Shown: positions 1 to 7,832 of the stretch, piece after piece
Layout of the letters: each line of letters starts with the position of its first letter
Position numbering within the stretch: the stretch's first letter is position 1
NCBI RefSeq assembly: GCF_021474425.1
Contig: NZ_JAKEIP010000052.1
Span: 1 to 41,682, forward strand
DNA length: 41,682 nt
Direction of reading: 5' to 3'
Origin: Streptomyces muensis
GTDB lineage: Bacteria; Actinomycetota; Actinomycetes; Streptomycetales; Streptomycetaceae
Made by a program: the position numbers and the translations under genes
Notes under the pieces: model-generated
The model's input: only the letters and a program-made list of their open reading frames with translations
Told to the model about the DNA's origin: nothing
Database searches by the model: none

Positions 1-134
1 CTCCCAACTCGCCACCTACGCCACGCTGTTCGAGGAACTGGTACTGATTGCCGAAGCGCCGGCCGCGTAGGACGCCCGGTTCGGCGATCAGTACCAGTTC
101 CTCGAACAGCGTGGCGTAGGTGGCGAGTTGGGAG
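1..134. repeat. 55-bp inverted repeat (fold-back) at window edge
   Basis: Bases 1-55 are the reverse complement of bases 80-134 with a single mismatch (base 49), separated by a 24-base loop (56-79). The arm begins exactly at base 1 and lies inside the coding sequence of the spermidine synthase-like gene. A long near-perfect palindrome that starts at the edge and breaks a gene is what a chimeric contig end looks like. A true inverted duplication cannot be excluded. Confidence 0.9.
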
Positions 135-700
135 CGCAGGAAGGCGAAGGGCGCGGCGTCGGCGAGGTTGGCCAGATAGACGCCGCTTCGCCGCAGCACC
201 CGCTCGGCCTGCCGGGCGTACCCCACGGACGCCAGATGCGCGGGCACCCGGGAACCGCCGAAGACGTCGGTCACGAGCACGTCGGCCGAGTCGTCCGGGG
301 CCGACTCGAGCCAGGCCCGCGCATCCCCGGCGTGCAGCCGGATGCCGGCCCCGTCCGGAACCGGCAGATGCTCGACGACCAGCTCCAGCAGCCCCCGGTC
401 GGCCTCGACGACGTCCTGCCGCGAGCCGGGCCGGGTGGCCGCCAGATAGCGGGGCAGCGTGAGCGCCCCACCTCCGAGATGCAGCACGTCCAGCGCCCGC
501 CCCGCCTCGGCGACGGTGTCCAGGACGTGCCCGAGGCGCCGCGCGTACTCGAACTCCAGGTGCTCCGGTTCGTCGAGGTCGACGTACGACTGAGGCGCCC
601 CGTCGACGGTGAGCAGCCAGGCCCGCTTCCGATCGATGTCGGGCATGAGTTTGGCGGTGCCGTAGTCGACGGCGCAGGTGACGGGTATGGCGTCGTTCAC
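1..700 (-). CDS. Spermidine synthase-like methyltransferase-fold protein, 3' end disrupted
   Basis: Read on the minus strand from GTG at 700, the protein begins MNDAIPVTCAVDYGTAKLMP and shows the Rossmann segment DVLHLGGGALTLPRYL with a following acidic VVEADRGLLELV, as in spermidine synthase-like proteins (polyamine aminopropyltransferase superfamily). The start overlaps a GGGGAGG sequence; it is chosen because the protein start fits the family. Sense homology appears to run to about ...VLRGRRFGN near base 80-60. The reading then enters the second arm of a 55-bp inverted repeat and yields residues that look like antisense of the same gene. The frame stays open to base 1 with no stop, so the C-terminus is either outside the window or replaced by an assembly fold-back. 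Actinobacterial members usually lack parts of the classical polyamine site, so the substrate is uncertain. Sure of the family, unsure of function. Confidence 0.75.
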   Translation of the reverse strand, partial: MNDAIPVTCAVDYGTAKLMPDIDRKRAWLLTVDGAPQSYVDLDEPEHLEFEYARRLGHVLDTVAEAGRALDVLHLGGGALTLPRYLAATRPGSRQDVVEADRGLLELVVEHLPVPDGAGIRLHAGDARAWLESAPDDSADVLVTDVFGGSRVPAHLASVGYARQAERVLRRSGVYLANLADAAPFAFLRSQLATYATLFEELVLIAEPGVLRGRRFGNQYQFLEQRGVGGELG

Positions 701-740
701 CTCCCCATTGTGCCGGGGCTCTGTGTCCGAGGGGACGACA

Positions 741-794
741 GCGCCCCTTCAGGGGCGCGGGGAACTGCGCGACCAGCCGCATACGGCCCGCAGT
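741..794. repeat. Streptomyces-type intergenic hairpin repeat between tuf3 and the spermidine synthase-like gene
   Basis: GCGCCCC-TTCA-GGGGCGC at 741-758 forms a 7-bp stem with a 4-base loop and is followed by GGGGAACTGCGCGACCAGCC. I recognise this hairpin plus tail as a very common intergenic element in Streptomyces genomes, usually just after genes. Here it lies 22 bases beyond the tuf3 stop codon and just upstream of the next gene in the same direction. It could act as a transcription terminator or mRNA 3' stabiliser for tuf3. Its role is inferred. Confidence 0.65.
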
Positions 795-815
795 CCCCCA
801 CTCACCGAACCCCCC

Positions 816-1985
816 TCACACGACGGCTGTCACGGTGCCTGCCCCAACAGTCCGCCCACCCTCACGGATGGCGAAACCGAGCCCCGGCTCCAGTGGAACC
901 TCCCGCCCCAGCTCGACGGTCATCGTGACCGTCTCCCCGGGCCGGGCGACCCCCACCGCACCGAGGTCGATGTCCCCCACCACATCCGCCGTACGGATGT
1001 AGAACTGCGGCCGGTACCCGGTGACCACCGCCGTCGTACGGCCGCCCTCGCGCGCGGACAGCACATACACCTGCGCGGTGAAGCGCCGCCCCGGCTCCAC
1101 ACTGCCCGGCGCGACCACGACGTGCCCCCGTCGGACGGCGTCCCGCGGAACGCCGCGCAGCAACAGCGCCACGTTGTCCCCGGCCTGCGCCTCGTCCATC
1201 GGCTTGCCGAACGTCTCCAGGCCGGTGACCACGGTCTCCAGCCCGGCGCCGAGCACTTCGACCCGGTCGCCCACCCGCACGGTGCCTCGCTCCACGGCCC
1301 CGGTGACGACGGTCCCGCGGCCCGTGATGGTGAGCACGTTCTCCACGGACAGCAGGAACGGCGCGTCCACATACCGCTCCGGCATCGGAACGTAGGTGTC
1401 CACCGCGTCGAGCAGCGCCTCGATCGACGCCGTCCACTTCGGGTCCCCTTCCAGGGCCTTCAGTCCCGAGACCCGTACGACGGGCGCGGCGTCGCCGCCG
1501 TAGCCGTGCTCGGTGAGCAGGTCGCGGACCTCCAGCTCGACGAGGTCGACGAGCTCCTCGTCGCCCGCGTCGGCCTTGTTGAGGGCGACGACGACGTGGT
1601 CGACGCCCACCTGCCGGGCGAGCAGCACGTGCTCGGCGGTCTGCGGCATGATCCCGTCGAGCGCGGAGACGACGAGGATCGCCCCGTCGAGCTGCGCGGC
1701 GCCGGTGACCATGTTCTTGACGTAGTCGGCGTGGCCCGGCATGTCGACGTGCGCGTAGTGACGGGTGTCGGTCTCGTACTCGACGTGCGCGATGTTGATG
1801 GTGATGCCGCGCGCGGCCTCCTCCGGCGCCCGGTCGATGCGGTCGAAGGGCACGAACGTGCCGGAGCCGCGCTCGGCGAGGACCTTGGTGATGGCGGCGG
1901 TCAACGTGGTCTTGCCGTGGTCGACATGACCCATCGTGCCGATGTTCAGATGCGGTTTGGTGCGCACGTATGCCGTCTTGGACAT
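816..1985 (-). CDS. tuf3: Elongation factor Tu paralogue (tuf3 type)
   Basis: 389-residue translation GTPase that delivers aminoacyl-tRNA to the ribosome. G1 is GHVDHGKT (19-26), the G2 threonine lies in GITINIAHVEYE, G3 is DMPGH (81-85), G4 is NKAD (136-139) and G5 is SGLKAL (173-178). Domains 2 and 3 follow, ending GTVTAVV. Housekeeping EF-Tu normally has DCPGH and SALKAL, so this copy is diverged; Streptomyces coelicolor carries such a second gene, tuf3. No tufA-type str-operon neighbours (rpsL, rpsG, fusA) are present, which supports the paralogue reading. The start ATG at 1985 has GAGG eight bases upstream. Tuf3 is reported to respond to starvation/stringent signals in S. coelicolor; whether this copy does is not visible. 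A hairpin sits in its leader and a repeat hairpin after its stop. Confidence 0.93.
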   Translation of the reverse strand: MSKTAYVRTKPHLNIGTMGHVDHGKTTLTAAITKVLAERGSGTFVPFDRIDRAPEEAARGITINIAHVEYETDTRHYAHVDMPGHADYVKNMVTGAAQLDGAILVVSALDGIMPQTAEHVLLARQVGVDHVVVALNKADAGDEELVDLVELEVRDLLTEHGYGGDAAPVVRVSGLKALEGDPKWTASIEALLDAVDTYVPMPERYVDAPFLLSVENVLTITGRGTVVTGAVERGTVRVGDRVEVLGAGLETVVTGLETFGKPMDEAQAGDNVALLLRGVPRDAVRRGHVVVAPGSVEPGRRFTAQVYVLSAREGGRTTAVVTGYRPQFYIRTADVVGDIDLGAVGVARPGETVTMTVELGREVPLEPGLGFAIREGGRTVGAGTVTAVV

Positions 1986-2036
1986 GGCTGTACCTCGAAG
2001 TCTCTAAGCAGGAGAGGGGGACCCCAAGGACTTGCC

Positions 2037-2079
2037 GACCCTCCCCCTGCGGGGTCCGCCGGACTGTCCGGGGAGGGTC
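2037..2079 (-). promoter_or_regulatory. Inverted repeat in the tuf3 leader
   Basis: GACCCTCCCC at 2037-2046 pairs perfectly with GGGGAGGGTC at 2070-2079 across a 23-base GC-rich loop. The repeat lies 52-94 bases upstream of the tuf3 start, in the 275-base gap between tuf3 and the upstream alkylation-repair gene. It may be an attenuator or leader hairpin in the tuf3 transcript, or the terminator of the upstream gene. No U-tract is present. Confidence 0.45.
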
Positions 2080-2222
2080 AGCTTCGGGCGCCGTCGACGG
2101 CGGTCAGGAAGACCAGAACGGCAGCCTTCGGCGCATCCGCGACTGCGGATGCTGCGAAGTGGAAGGCGTGCCGGAACATGACGTCGATCATCGTCGACGC
2201 TTTGCCCCACGTCGAATGGTTT

Positions 2223-2262
2223 TTCGCGGTACGGGACTTCGGGCTTCGCGGTACGGGACTTC
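2223..2262. repeat. Two tandem 18-bp copies, 22-bp period
   Basis: TTCGCGGTACGGGACTTC occurs at 2223-2240 and again at 2245-2262, separated by GGGC. The second copy overlaps the stop codon of the AlkD-like gene. This is probably local slippage or duplication at the gene end; a role for the tuf3 promoter region is possible but unsupported. Confidence 0.8.
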
Positions 2263-2983
2263 AGGCGCCGACGTTCCTCAGCGCCTCGCGCACCGACAGC
2301 GGCGCGAACCGCCCCCGCTCCCGCGCGAGGAAGTTCCGTACGGCGTCCGGGTCGGTCTTGGCGTACTCGCGCAGGGCCCAGCCGATCGCCTTGCGGATGA
2401 AGAAGTCGGTGTGCCCGGACTGGCGCAGGCAGTAGGCGAAGAGGCGCCGGGAGTCGGTGTGTTCCTTGAAACGCAGCTGGTGGAGCAGGGCGGTACGGGC
2501 GACCCACAGGTCGTCGTCGACGATCCAGGCGTCCATGTCCGCGCCGAGCTCCGGGTCGGCGGCGACGAGTGCGCCGACGACGTGGACGGCGAGCAGGTCG
2601 ACGGTGTCCCACCACGAGACGGTGGTGATCAGCCGCCGGGTCACCGGGAGGAAGCCGGAGGAGCAGCGCCCCACGTGCCGGCGCAGATAGTCGACGGCGA
2701 AGTAGTGGTACTCGCGCTCGGGCAGCTGCCAGCAGCGCAGGGCGACGGCGGTGCAGTCGGCCTCGTCGGGGCGCGGTGTGCCCTGGAGGACGGTGCGGGA
2801 GAGGGCGCGGCGCTCGGGTGTGGGGATGCCGAGGAAGGGGGCGATGTCCTTCATGTACGCCTGTGCGGCGGCGGCCCGTTCCGGGTCCGCGGCGGCGGAG
2901 TACGTGGCGGTGAGCCGGTCCAGGACCGTGTCGGCCAGAACACTGCGCGGAACTTCTGATGTTCCCGCACCTGTGACGCTCAT
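2261..2983 (-). CDS. DNA alkylation repair protein, AlkD-like HEAT-repeat family
   Basis: A 240-residue protein if started at ATG 2983 (MSVTGAG...). In-frame ATGs at 2995 and 3010 also exist; the one at 3010 has a GAGAAAG just upstream. The sequence has the helical-repeat character and segments of the family: AQAYMKDIAPFLGIPTPERR, a WDTVDLLAVHVVGALV stretch, and the C-terminal HTDFFIRKAIGWALREYAKT typical of AlkD-type glycosylases. AlkD removes bulky N3/N7-alkylated purines without base flipping. The gene is divergent from the VTT-domain gene with only about 50 bases between them, and precedes tuf3 in the same direction. Substrate specificity was not checked residue by residue. Confidence 0.85.
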   Translation of the reverse strand: MSVTGAGTSEVPRSVLADTVLDRLTATYSAAADPERAAAAQAYMKDIAPFLGIPTPERRALSRTVLQGTPRPDEADCTAVALRCWQLPEREYHYFAVDYLRRHVGRCSSGFLPVTRRLITTVSWWDTVDLLAVHVVGALVAADPELGADMDAWIVDDDLWVARTALLHQLRFKEHTDSRRLFAYCLRQSGHTDFFIRKAIGWALREYAKTDPDAVRNFLARERGRFAPLSVREALRNVGA

Positions 2984-3032
2984 GAGACGAACCATACGGC
3001 GATCACACATCTTTCTCGGTTACTGTCGCCGA

Positions 3033-3827
3033 ATGCTCGACGATGCCACCACCCGCTCTGGGGGCACCGCCACGGCCCCTCCCCGGGCCGCCGCCACGGA
3101 GCTCGCAGCCGCCGTACCCACACCCGTACCTGTCCCCGTTCCCGTGCCCGGGGGCTTCGCCGCGCGCTGCACGAGAACGCTGCTCTCGCCGTGGTCGCGG
3201 CTGTCCCTGCTCGTGGTCCTGCTCGCGGCGGCCGCGTCGTCCGTGCTGCTCTTCGAGCCGCAGAAGCTCCTGGCGGACGGCTGGCCGCCCCAGGTCGAGG
3301 GCTCGGCCGCGGTGGTGCTGTTCGCGGTGGCGTACGGCCTGGTCACGGTGGCCTTCGTGCCGCGGCCGCTGCTGAACCTCGCGGCGGGCGCCCTCTTCGG
3401 CTCCGAATGGGGCATCGGCGCGGCCCTGGCGGGCACGGTGCTGGGCGCGGGGATCGCCTTCGGGCTGGGCCGGCTGCTGGGCCAGGAGGCGCTGCGTCCG
3501 CTGCTGCGCGGCCGGTGGCTGAAGGCTGCGGACGGCCAGTTCAGCAGGCACGGTTTCCGTTCGATGCTGGCGGTGCGGCTGTTCCCCGGTGTGCCGTTCT
3601 GGGCCGCGAACTACTGCGCCGCGGTCTCCCGGATGGGCTACGTCCCGTTCCTGCTCGCGACGGCGCTCGGATCGATCCCGAACACCGCCGCGTACGTCGT
3701 CGCCGGCGCCCGTGCCTCCGCGCCGACGTCGCCCGCCTTCCTGATCGCGCTGGCCTGCATCGCCGTACCGGCACTGGCGGGCGTGGTGGTGGCGTGGCGG
3801 AAGCGGCACCATCTGCGCGACCGCTGA
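3033..3827 (+). CDS. TVP38/TMEM64 family (VTT/SNARE-associated domain) membrane protein
   Basis: A 264-residue integral membrane protein starting at ATG 3033 (MLDDATTR). A low-complexity N-terminal tail with a VP-repeat (near residues 30-40) precedes a first hydrophobic helix (SLLVVLLAAAASSVLLF). The VTT core follows: VAFVPRPLLNLAAGALFG, then GTVLGAGIAFGLGRLLGQ, and FRSMLAVRLFPGVPFWAANYCAAVS, followed by hydrophobic helices and a basic C-terminus. Members of this family (DedA relatives) are membrane proteins linked to lipid scrambling or transport; the actinobacterial forms are poorly characterised. It is divergent from the AlkD-like gene. A longer open frame exists upstream but runs antisense through that gene. 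Confidence 0.85.
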   Translation: MLDDATTRSGGTATAPPRAAATELAAAVPTPVPVPVPVPGGFAARCTRTLLSPWSRLSLLVVLLAAAASSVLLFEPQKLLADGWPPQVEGSAAVVLFAVAYGLVTVAFVPRPLLNLAAGALFGSEWGIGAALAGTVLGAGIAFGLGRLLGQEALRPLLRGRWLKAADGQFSRHGFRSMLAVRLFPGVPFWAANYCAAVSRMGYVPFLLATALGSIPNTAAYVVAGARASAPTSPAFLIALACIAVPALAGVVVAWRKRHHLRDR

Positions 3828-3888
3828 ACCGTTTCGCCACCCTCTGCTCCGGTCCGGTCCGGTGCGCGGGTGCGCCGGCCGGGTCCGG

Positions 3889-5058
3889 CTACACCGTCTC
3901 CAGGATCATCGCGTTGGCCAGGCCGCCCGCCTCGCACATCGTCTGCAGGGCGTAGCGGGCGCCGCGTTCGCGCATCGCGTGCACCAGGGTCGTCGTCAGT
4001 CGGGTGCCGCTGGCGCCGAGCGGGTGGCCGATCGCTATCGCACCGCCGTGCACATTGACCTTGGCGAGGTCGGCGCCGGTCTCCTGCTGCCAGGCCAGCA
4101 CCACGCTGGAGAACGCCTCGTTGACCTCGAACAGGTCGATGTCGCCCAGGGACAGGCCGGCCCGGCGCAGCACCTTCTCCGTCGCCGGGATCACGCCGGT
4201 CAGCATCAGGACCGGGTCGGAGCCGGTGACGGCGAAGCTGTGCAGCCGGGCGAGGGGGCGCAGGCCGAGGCGTGCGGCGGTCTCGCCGGAGGTGACGAGG
4301 ACGGCGGAGGCGCCGTCGTTGATGGGGCTGGCGTTGCCCGCGGTGACGTTCCACTCGATCTGCGGGAAGCGCTCGGCGAAGGCCGGGTCGTGGTAGGCGG
4401 GCTTGAGGCCGGCGAGGATCTCGGGGGTGCTGCCCGGCCGTACGCACTCGTCGCGGGAGACACCCTCCAGGGGTGCGACCTCGACGTCGAACAGGCCCTT
4501 CTCCCAGGCGGCGGCCGCCTTGTGGTGCGAGGAGACGGCGAACGCGTCCATCTGCTCGCGTGTGATCGACCACTTGGCGGCGATGAGCTCGGCGCTGATG
4601 CCCTGCGGGACGAGCCCCTCGGGATAGCGCTCGGCGACGCCGGGGCCGAAGGGGTCCTTTCCGGGCGGCACGTTCGACCACATCGGCACCCGGCTCATCG
4701 ACTCGACGCCACAGGCGACGACCAGGTCGTACGCGCCCGAGATCACGCCTTGGGCGGCGAAGTGCACGGCCTGCTGGGAGGAGCCGCACTGACGGTCCAC
4801 GGTGGTCGCCGGGACCGTCTCCGGGAAGCCCGCCGACAGGGCGGCGTAGCGGGTGGTGTTCATGGCCTGCTCGCCGACCTGGTCGACGGTGCCGCCGATG
4901 ACGTCGTCGATCAGCGCCGGGTCGACGCCGGAGCGTTCGACGAGGCTGCGCAGGGTGTGGGCGAGGAGCTCGACGGGGTGGACGTGCGCCAGGGAGCCGT
5001 TCGGCTTGCCCTTCCCGACGGGGGTGCGTACGGCTTCGACGATGACTGCGTCACGCAT
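3889..5058 (-). CDS. Acetyl-CoA C-acyltransferase (thiolase)
   Basis: A 389-residue thiolase from ATG 5058 (MRDAVIVEAVRTPVGK), with GGGAGG about eight bases upstream; the longer frame to 5106 lacks support. The acyl-accepting nucleophile is Cys91 in TVDRQCGSSQQAVHFA. The later active-site blocks are NEAFSSVVLAW, GGAIAIGHPLGASG (His) and MCEAGGLANAM (second Cys). It catalyses reversible thiolytic cleavage of 3-oxoacyl-CoA, most likely in fatty-acid degradation rather than acetoacetyl-CoA synthesis, though the two are hard to separate by eye. It is divergent from an HxlR regulator, and the shared 116-base gap carries three similar operator-like repeats, so the regulator probably controls this gene. 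Confidence 0.92.
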   Translation of the reverse strand: MRDAVIVEAVRTPVGKGKPNGSLAHVHPVELLAHTLRSLVERSGVDPALIDDVIGGTVDQVGEQAMNTTRYAALSAGFPETVPATTVDRQCGSSQQAVHFAAQGVISGAYDLVVACGVESMSRVPMWSNVPPGKDPFGPGVAERYPEGLVPQGISAELIAAKWSITREQMDAFAVSSHHKAAAAWEKGLFDVEVAPLEGVSRDECVRPGSTPEILAGLKPAYHDPAFAERFPQIEWNVTAGNASPINDGASAVLVTSGETAARLGLRPLARLHSFAVTGSDPVLMLTGVIPATEKVLRRAGLSLGDIDLFEVNEAFSSVVLAWQQETGADLAKVNVHGGAIAIGHPLGASGTRLTTTLVHAMRERGARYALQTMCEAGGLANAMILETV

Positions 5059-5082
5059 GGTGCGGGCCTCCCGATTACCGGT

Positions 5083-5154
5083 GAGTAGGAAATCCAAACT
5101 CACCATAGCCCGGTGGGTTGGGAAATCAAACCCATCAGGTTGGAAAGTCGAACC
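5083..5154. promoter_or_regulatory. Three operator-like repeats between thiolase and HxlR genes
   Basis: Three related sites share a GGAAA(T/G)(T/C)-core flanked by dyad ends: GAGT...ACTC (5083-5101), GGGTT-N9-AACCC (5115-5133) and GGTT-N9-AACC (5138-5154). The shared cores start at about 5088, 5121 and 5142, so the spacings are 33 and 21 bases, close to three and two helical turns. This phasing in a divergent promoter region is what a cooperative dimeric repressor would use. The best candidate is the adjacent HxlR protein. Binding is inferred. Confidence 0.6.
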
Positions 5155-5174
5155 CGCCCTCTAGACTGAGCGGC

Positions 5175-5645
5175 ATGGCCGCCACCAAAGACCCGCGCCC
5201 CTGTTCCATCGCCGACGCCCTGGCGCTCGTCGGCGAGAAGTACTCCCTGCTCGTCCTGCGCGAGGTGTGCCTCGGCAACGGCCGCTTCGACCAGCTCGTG
5301 CGCAACATCGGCGCCCCGCGCGACATCCTGGCCACCCGGCTGCGCCGTCTGGTCGACGCCGGCATCCTCACCAAGCGCGCCTACAGCGAGCGCCCGCAGC
5401 GGTTCGAGTACAAGCCGACCCAGGCCGGCCTGGAGCTGGAGCCGGTGCTGATGACCCTCATGGCGTGGGGCGACCGTCATCTGCGCGACGACGACAACCG
5501 GCCGATGGTCATCGAGCACGTCTGCGGCAACGAGCTGGTCCCGGTCGTCACCTGCCGCACCTGCGGCGACCCGGTGCGCCACGAGGACCTCAGGGCTCAT
5601 CCCCAGGTGCCCGGCTGGTCGGTGTCGGGCCCGACGGCCGCATGA
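5175..5645 (+). CDS. HxlR-family winged-helix transcriptional regulator
   Basis: A 156-residue protein from ATG 5175 (MAATKDPRPCSIADALALVG). HxlR hallmarks are present: an N-terminal Cys (Cys10) before the first helix, KYSLLVLREVCLGNGRFDQLVRNIG, then the recognition region PRDILATRLRRLVDAGILTKR and the wing SERPQRFEYKPTQAG. The C-terminal part adds a CGNE...CRTCGDPV segment with four cysteines in total, a common extension in actinobacterial members and possibly metal or redox active. Members often sense electrophiles or redox stress through the N-terminal Cys. It is divergent from the thiolase gene, with three repeats between them. The longer in-frame start at 5118 would place the coding sequence over those repeats and is not preferred. 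Confidence 0.9.
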   Translation: MAATKDPRPCSIADALALVGEKYSLLVLREVCLGNGRFDQLVRNIGAPRDILATRLRRLVDAGILTKRAYSERPQRFEYKPTQAGLELEPVLMTLMAWGDRHLRDDDNRPMVIEHVCGNELVPVVTCRTCGDPVRHEDLRAHPQVPGWSVSGPTAA

Positions 5646-5666
5646 TCCGCGTCCCTGGGGCCGCGC

Positions 5667-6593
5667 TCACCAGGGATGCGTCTCCAGGTACTTCTCGATC
5701 TCGTCCCTCTCCCACGCCCCGTCGGCCACGACGACCCGGTAGCGCCGCGTGAGGGTGTCGCCGGGCGCCAGTTCCAGCTCGTCGTGGAACGCCCAGGACG
5801 GGGCGACGCCCGCGAAGGGCTCGTTGCGTACGAACCAGTGGGCGGGGTGGGCGCCCCGGTCGCCGGCGTGGTCGTTCTCGGGGGCGTGCGCGAAGACGAG
5901 GGTCGCGTGGCCGTCGGTGCCATCGTGCTCGCCGGAGTAGGCCAGCCAGGGCGCCTGCTCGCCCATCAGGCCCGGCCCCTCGGCGTCCGGGGCGATGATC
6001 CGGCCGCCCTGGAAAGCGCGCGGGCCGCGCCAGAACAGGCCCGTGTACCCCGCCATGCCGCGCCCGGCGGTGGTGGGGCTGCCGAACCGCAGCGGCTCGG
6101 CGCGCCGGTTCGTCACGGCGCTCGTCCAAGTCAGCGCCCATGAACCGGACCCCGGCTCCACGTCGTGCACCTCGACCCCGCGCCGCTCGTCGGCCCACAG
6201 CTCTCCGTCGTGGGGGTGCCAGGTCAGCCGCTCGGCGATGACGACCCGGTCACCGTCCGAGGAGACCTCGTCGAACCCGACGTGCCGCATCGACCCGACC
6301 CGCTCGGGAAGCTCCAGATACCCCTGCCCGTGCACATAGCTGTTGCCGCCCCACAGGTTGGCCCCCGACAGGTGCGAGGCCGTCAGCGACAGTCCCTTGT
6401 GCCAGCGGTGGTCGTTGGGCCGGTAGTCGGTGACGACGTCGCCGGCGAGGGTCCGCAGCGGATGGACGTACGGCTTCGGGGCCTCCCAGGCGGCCTCCGG
6501 CCGGTAGACGTAGGCCAGCAGTTCGACGCCGGTGGCCGCAACGGTCACCGTGACGCGGTCGCCGTGCGCGTGGACGATACGCAGCCCGCTCAT
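5667..6593 (-). CDS. PmoA-like (DUF6807) family protein
   Basis: A 308-residue protein from ATG 6593. It has an all-beta look with the conserved family stretch around YVHPLRTLAGDVVTDYRPND followed by HRWHKGLSL, then GPRAFQGGRI and a C-terminal ETHPW. Proteins of this kind are annotated as PmoA-like and occur with Gfo/Idh/MocA oxidoreductases in carbohydrate loci; the biochemical role is not established. The ATG overlaps the stop codon of the oxidoreductase gene by four bases (ATGA), so the two are translationally coupled. It ends 22 bases from the convergent HxlR gene. Confidence 0.8.
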   Translation of the reverse strand: MSGLRIVHAHGDRVTVTVAATGVELLAYVYRPEAAWEAPKPYVHPLRTLAGDVVTDYRPNDHRWHKGLSLTASHLSGANLWGGNSYVHGQGYLELPERVGSMRHVGFDEVSSDGDRVVIAERLTWHPHDGELWADERRGVEVHDVEPGSGSWALTWTSAVTNRRAEPLRFGSPTTAGRGMAGYTGLFWRGPRAFQGGRIIAPDAEGPGLMGEQAPWLAYSGEHDGTDGHATLVFAHAPENDHAGDRGAHPAHWFVRNEPFAGVAPSWAFHDELELAPGDTLTRRYRVVVADGAWERDEIEKYLETHPW

Positions 6594-7780
6594 ACGACGG
6601 CTTCCCCGCCCGGCACGACCCGCTCGGCCAGGACAGGCGCCCAGCCGGGCGCACCCCCGTGCATCGCCGCATGGAAGGGATCACCCGGGCCGATCTCCCC
6701 CGCCCGGACCGTCGCGTCCGTGAACGCCGACTTGTACAGCGCGGCGATCAGCTCAAGGCTCGTACGCCCGTCCGCGCCGCTGCTGCGCGGCCGCTCCCCC
6801 GCGCGCATGCTCGCGACCAGCTCCCGCAGCTGCTCCAGATGCGAACTGGGCAGGTCCGCTCCGAAGTCCTGCCAGGCAGCGGCCTCGGCGTCCGGCACGT
6901 CCCGGGCCGGCGTGATGCGCCAGTCGTCGTTGCGGTGCCCGTACAGATGGGTCAGTTCCACGGTCGCGCGCTCGCAGTCGATGCGGATGCGGCTGACCTC
7001 GTCGGGGCTCAGCACACTGTTCACGACGGTCGCCATCGCACCGTTCGCAAAGCGGACGAGGGCCGTCGACACGTCCTCCGTCTCGACGTCGTGCACCAGC
7101 CGGCCGGCCATGGCGCGCACCTCGCTCCACGGTCCGAGCAGGTCGAGCAGCAGATCCATCTGGTGGATCCCGTGCCCCATCGCGGGGCCGCCGCCCTCGG
7201 TCGCCCAGCGGCCGCGCCAGGGCACGGCGTAGTAGGCGGTGTCCCGGTACCAGGTGGTCTGGCAGTGCGCGACGAGCGGACGGCCCATGGCCCGCTCGGC
7301 CAGCAGACGCCGTACGTGCCGGGTGCCCGAGCCGAAGCGGTGCTGGAAGACGATCGAGGCGTACGGGCCGCCCTCCTTGCCCTCCTCCGCCTCCACGGCG
7401 TCGAAGTCCGCGAGACTCGGCACCGGCGGCTTCTCGCACCACACCCAGGCGCCGGCGCGCAGGGCGGCGACGGTCTGCTCGCGGTGCAGCGTCGGCGGGG
7501 TGCAGATGACGACCAGGTCGGGCCGCTGCTCCTGGAGCATCCGGTCCAGATCGGTGTAGGGGCGGGGTGCCTCGGTCCCGGCCGCGGCCGGGGCCGCCTC
7601 CGCGCAGAAGGACCCGGCCGACGACGCGTCGATGTCGACGGCCGCGACCAGCGTCGTCTCGCCCTCCTCCGCGAGCCTGGCGAGCGCGGGCAGGTGGGAG
7701 TCGCGTGCGATGGCGCCCGTACCGATCACCGCGACCCTGATGCGGCGGCCGGTGAGCGGGGCGATCTCGGATGCAGCCAT
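6590..7780 (-). CDS. Gfo/Idh/MocA family NAD(P)-dependent oxidoreductase
   Basis: A 396-residue protein from ATG 7780 (MAASEIAPLTGRR), with GGAGGAG about ten bases upstream. The N-terminal Rossmann fold shows IRVAVIGTGAIARDSHLPAL (GTGAIA at 20-25) and an acidic residue at the end of the second strand (AAVDID). The family EKP motif is in WVWCEKPPVP, and GGPAMGHGIHQMDLLLDLLG carries the conserved catalytic-region His/Asp. The family oxidises or reduces sugars, inositols or related polyols; the substrate here is unknown. It is the first gene of a two-gene operon with the PmoA-like protein. A LacI-type palindrome lies about 55 bases upstream, consistent with sugar-responsive control. Confidence 0.9.
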   Translation of the reverse strand: MAASEIAPLTGRRIRVAVIGTGAIARDSHLPALARLAEEGETTLVAAVDIDASSAGSFCAEAAPAAAGTEAPRPYTDLDRMLQEQRPDLVVICTPPTLHREQTVAALRAGAWVWCEKPPVPSLADFDAVEAEEGKEGGPYASIVFQHRFGSGTRHVRRLLAERAMGRPLVAHCQTTWYRDTAYYAVPWRGRWATEGGGPAMGHGIHQMDLLLDLLGPWSEVRAMAGRLVHDVETEDVSTALVRFANGAMATVVNSVLSPDEVSRIRIDCERATVELTHLYGHRNDDWRITPARDVPDAEAAAWQDFGADLPSSHLEQLRELVASMRAGERPRSSGADGRTSLELIAALYKSAFTDATVRAGEIGPGDPFHAAMHGGAPGWAPVLAERVVPGGEAVV

Positions 7781-7832
7781 GGATGTGGGACTCCTCCGGA
7801 GCGCCAACGACGAGTTACTGAGGGACGCGATA

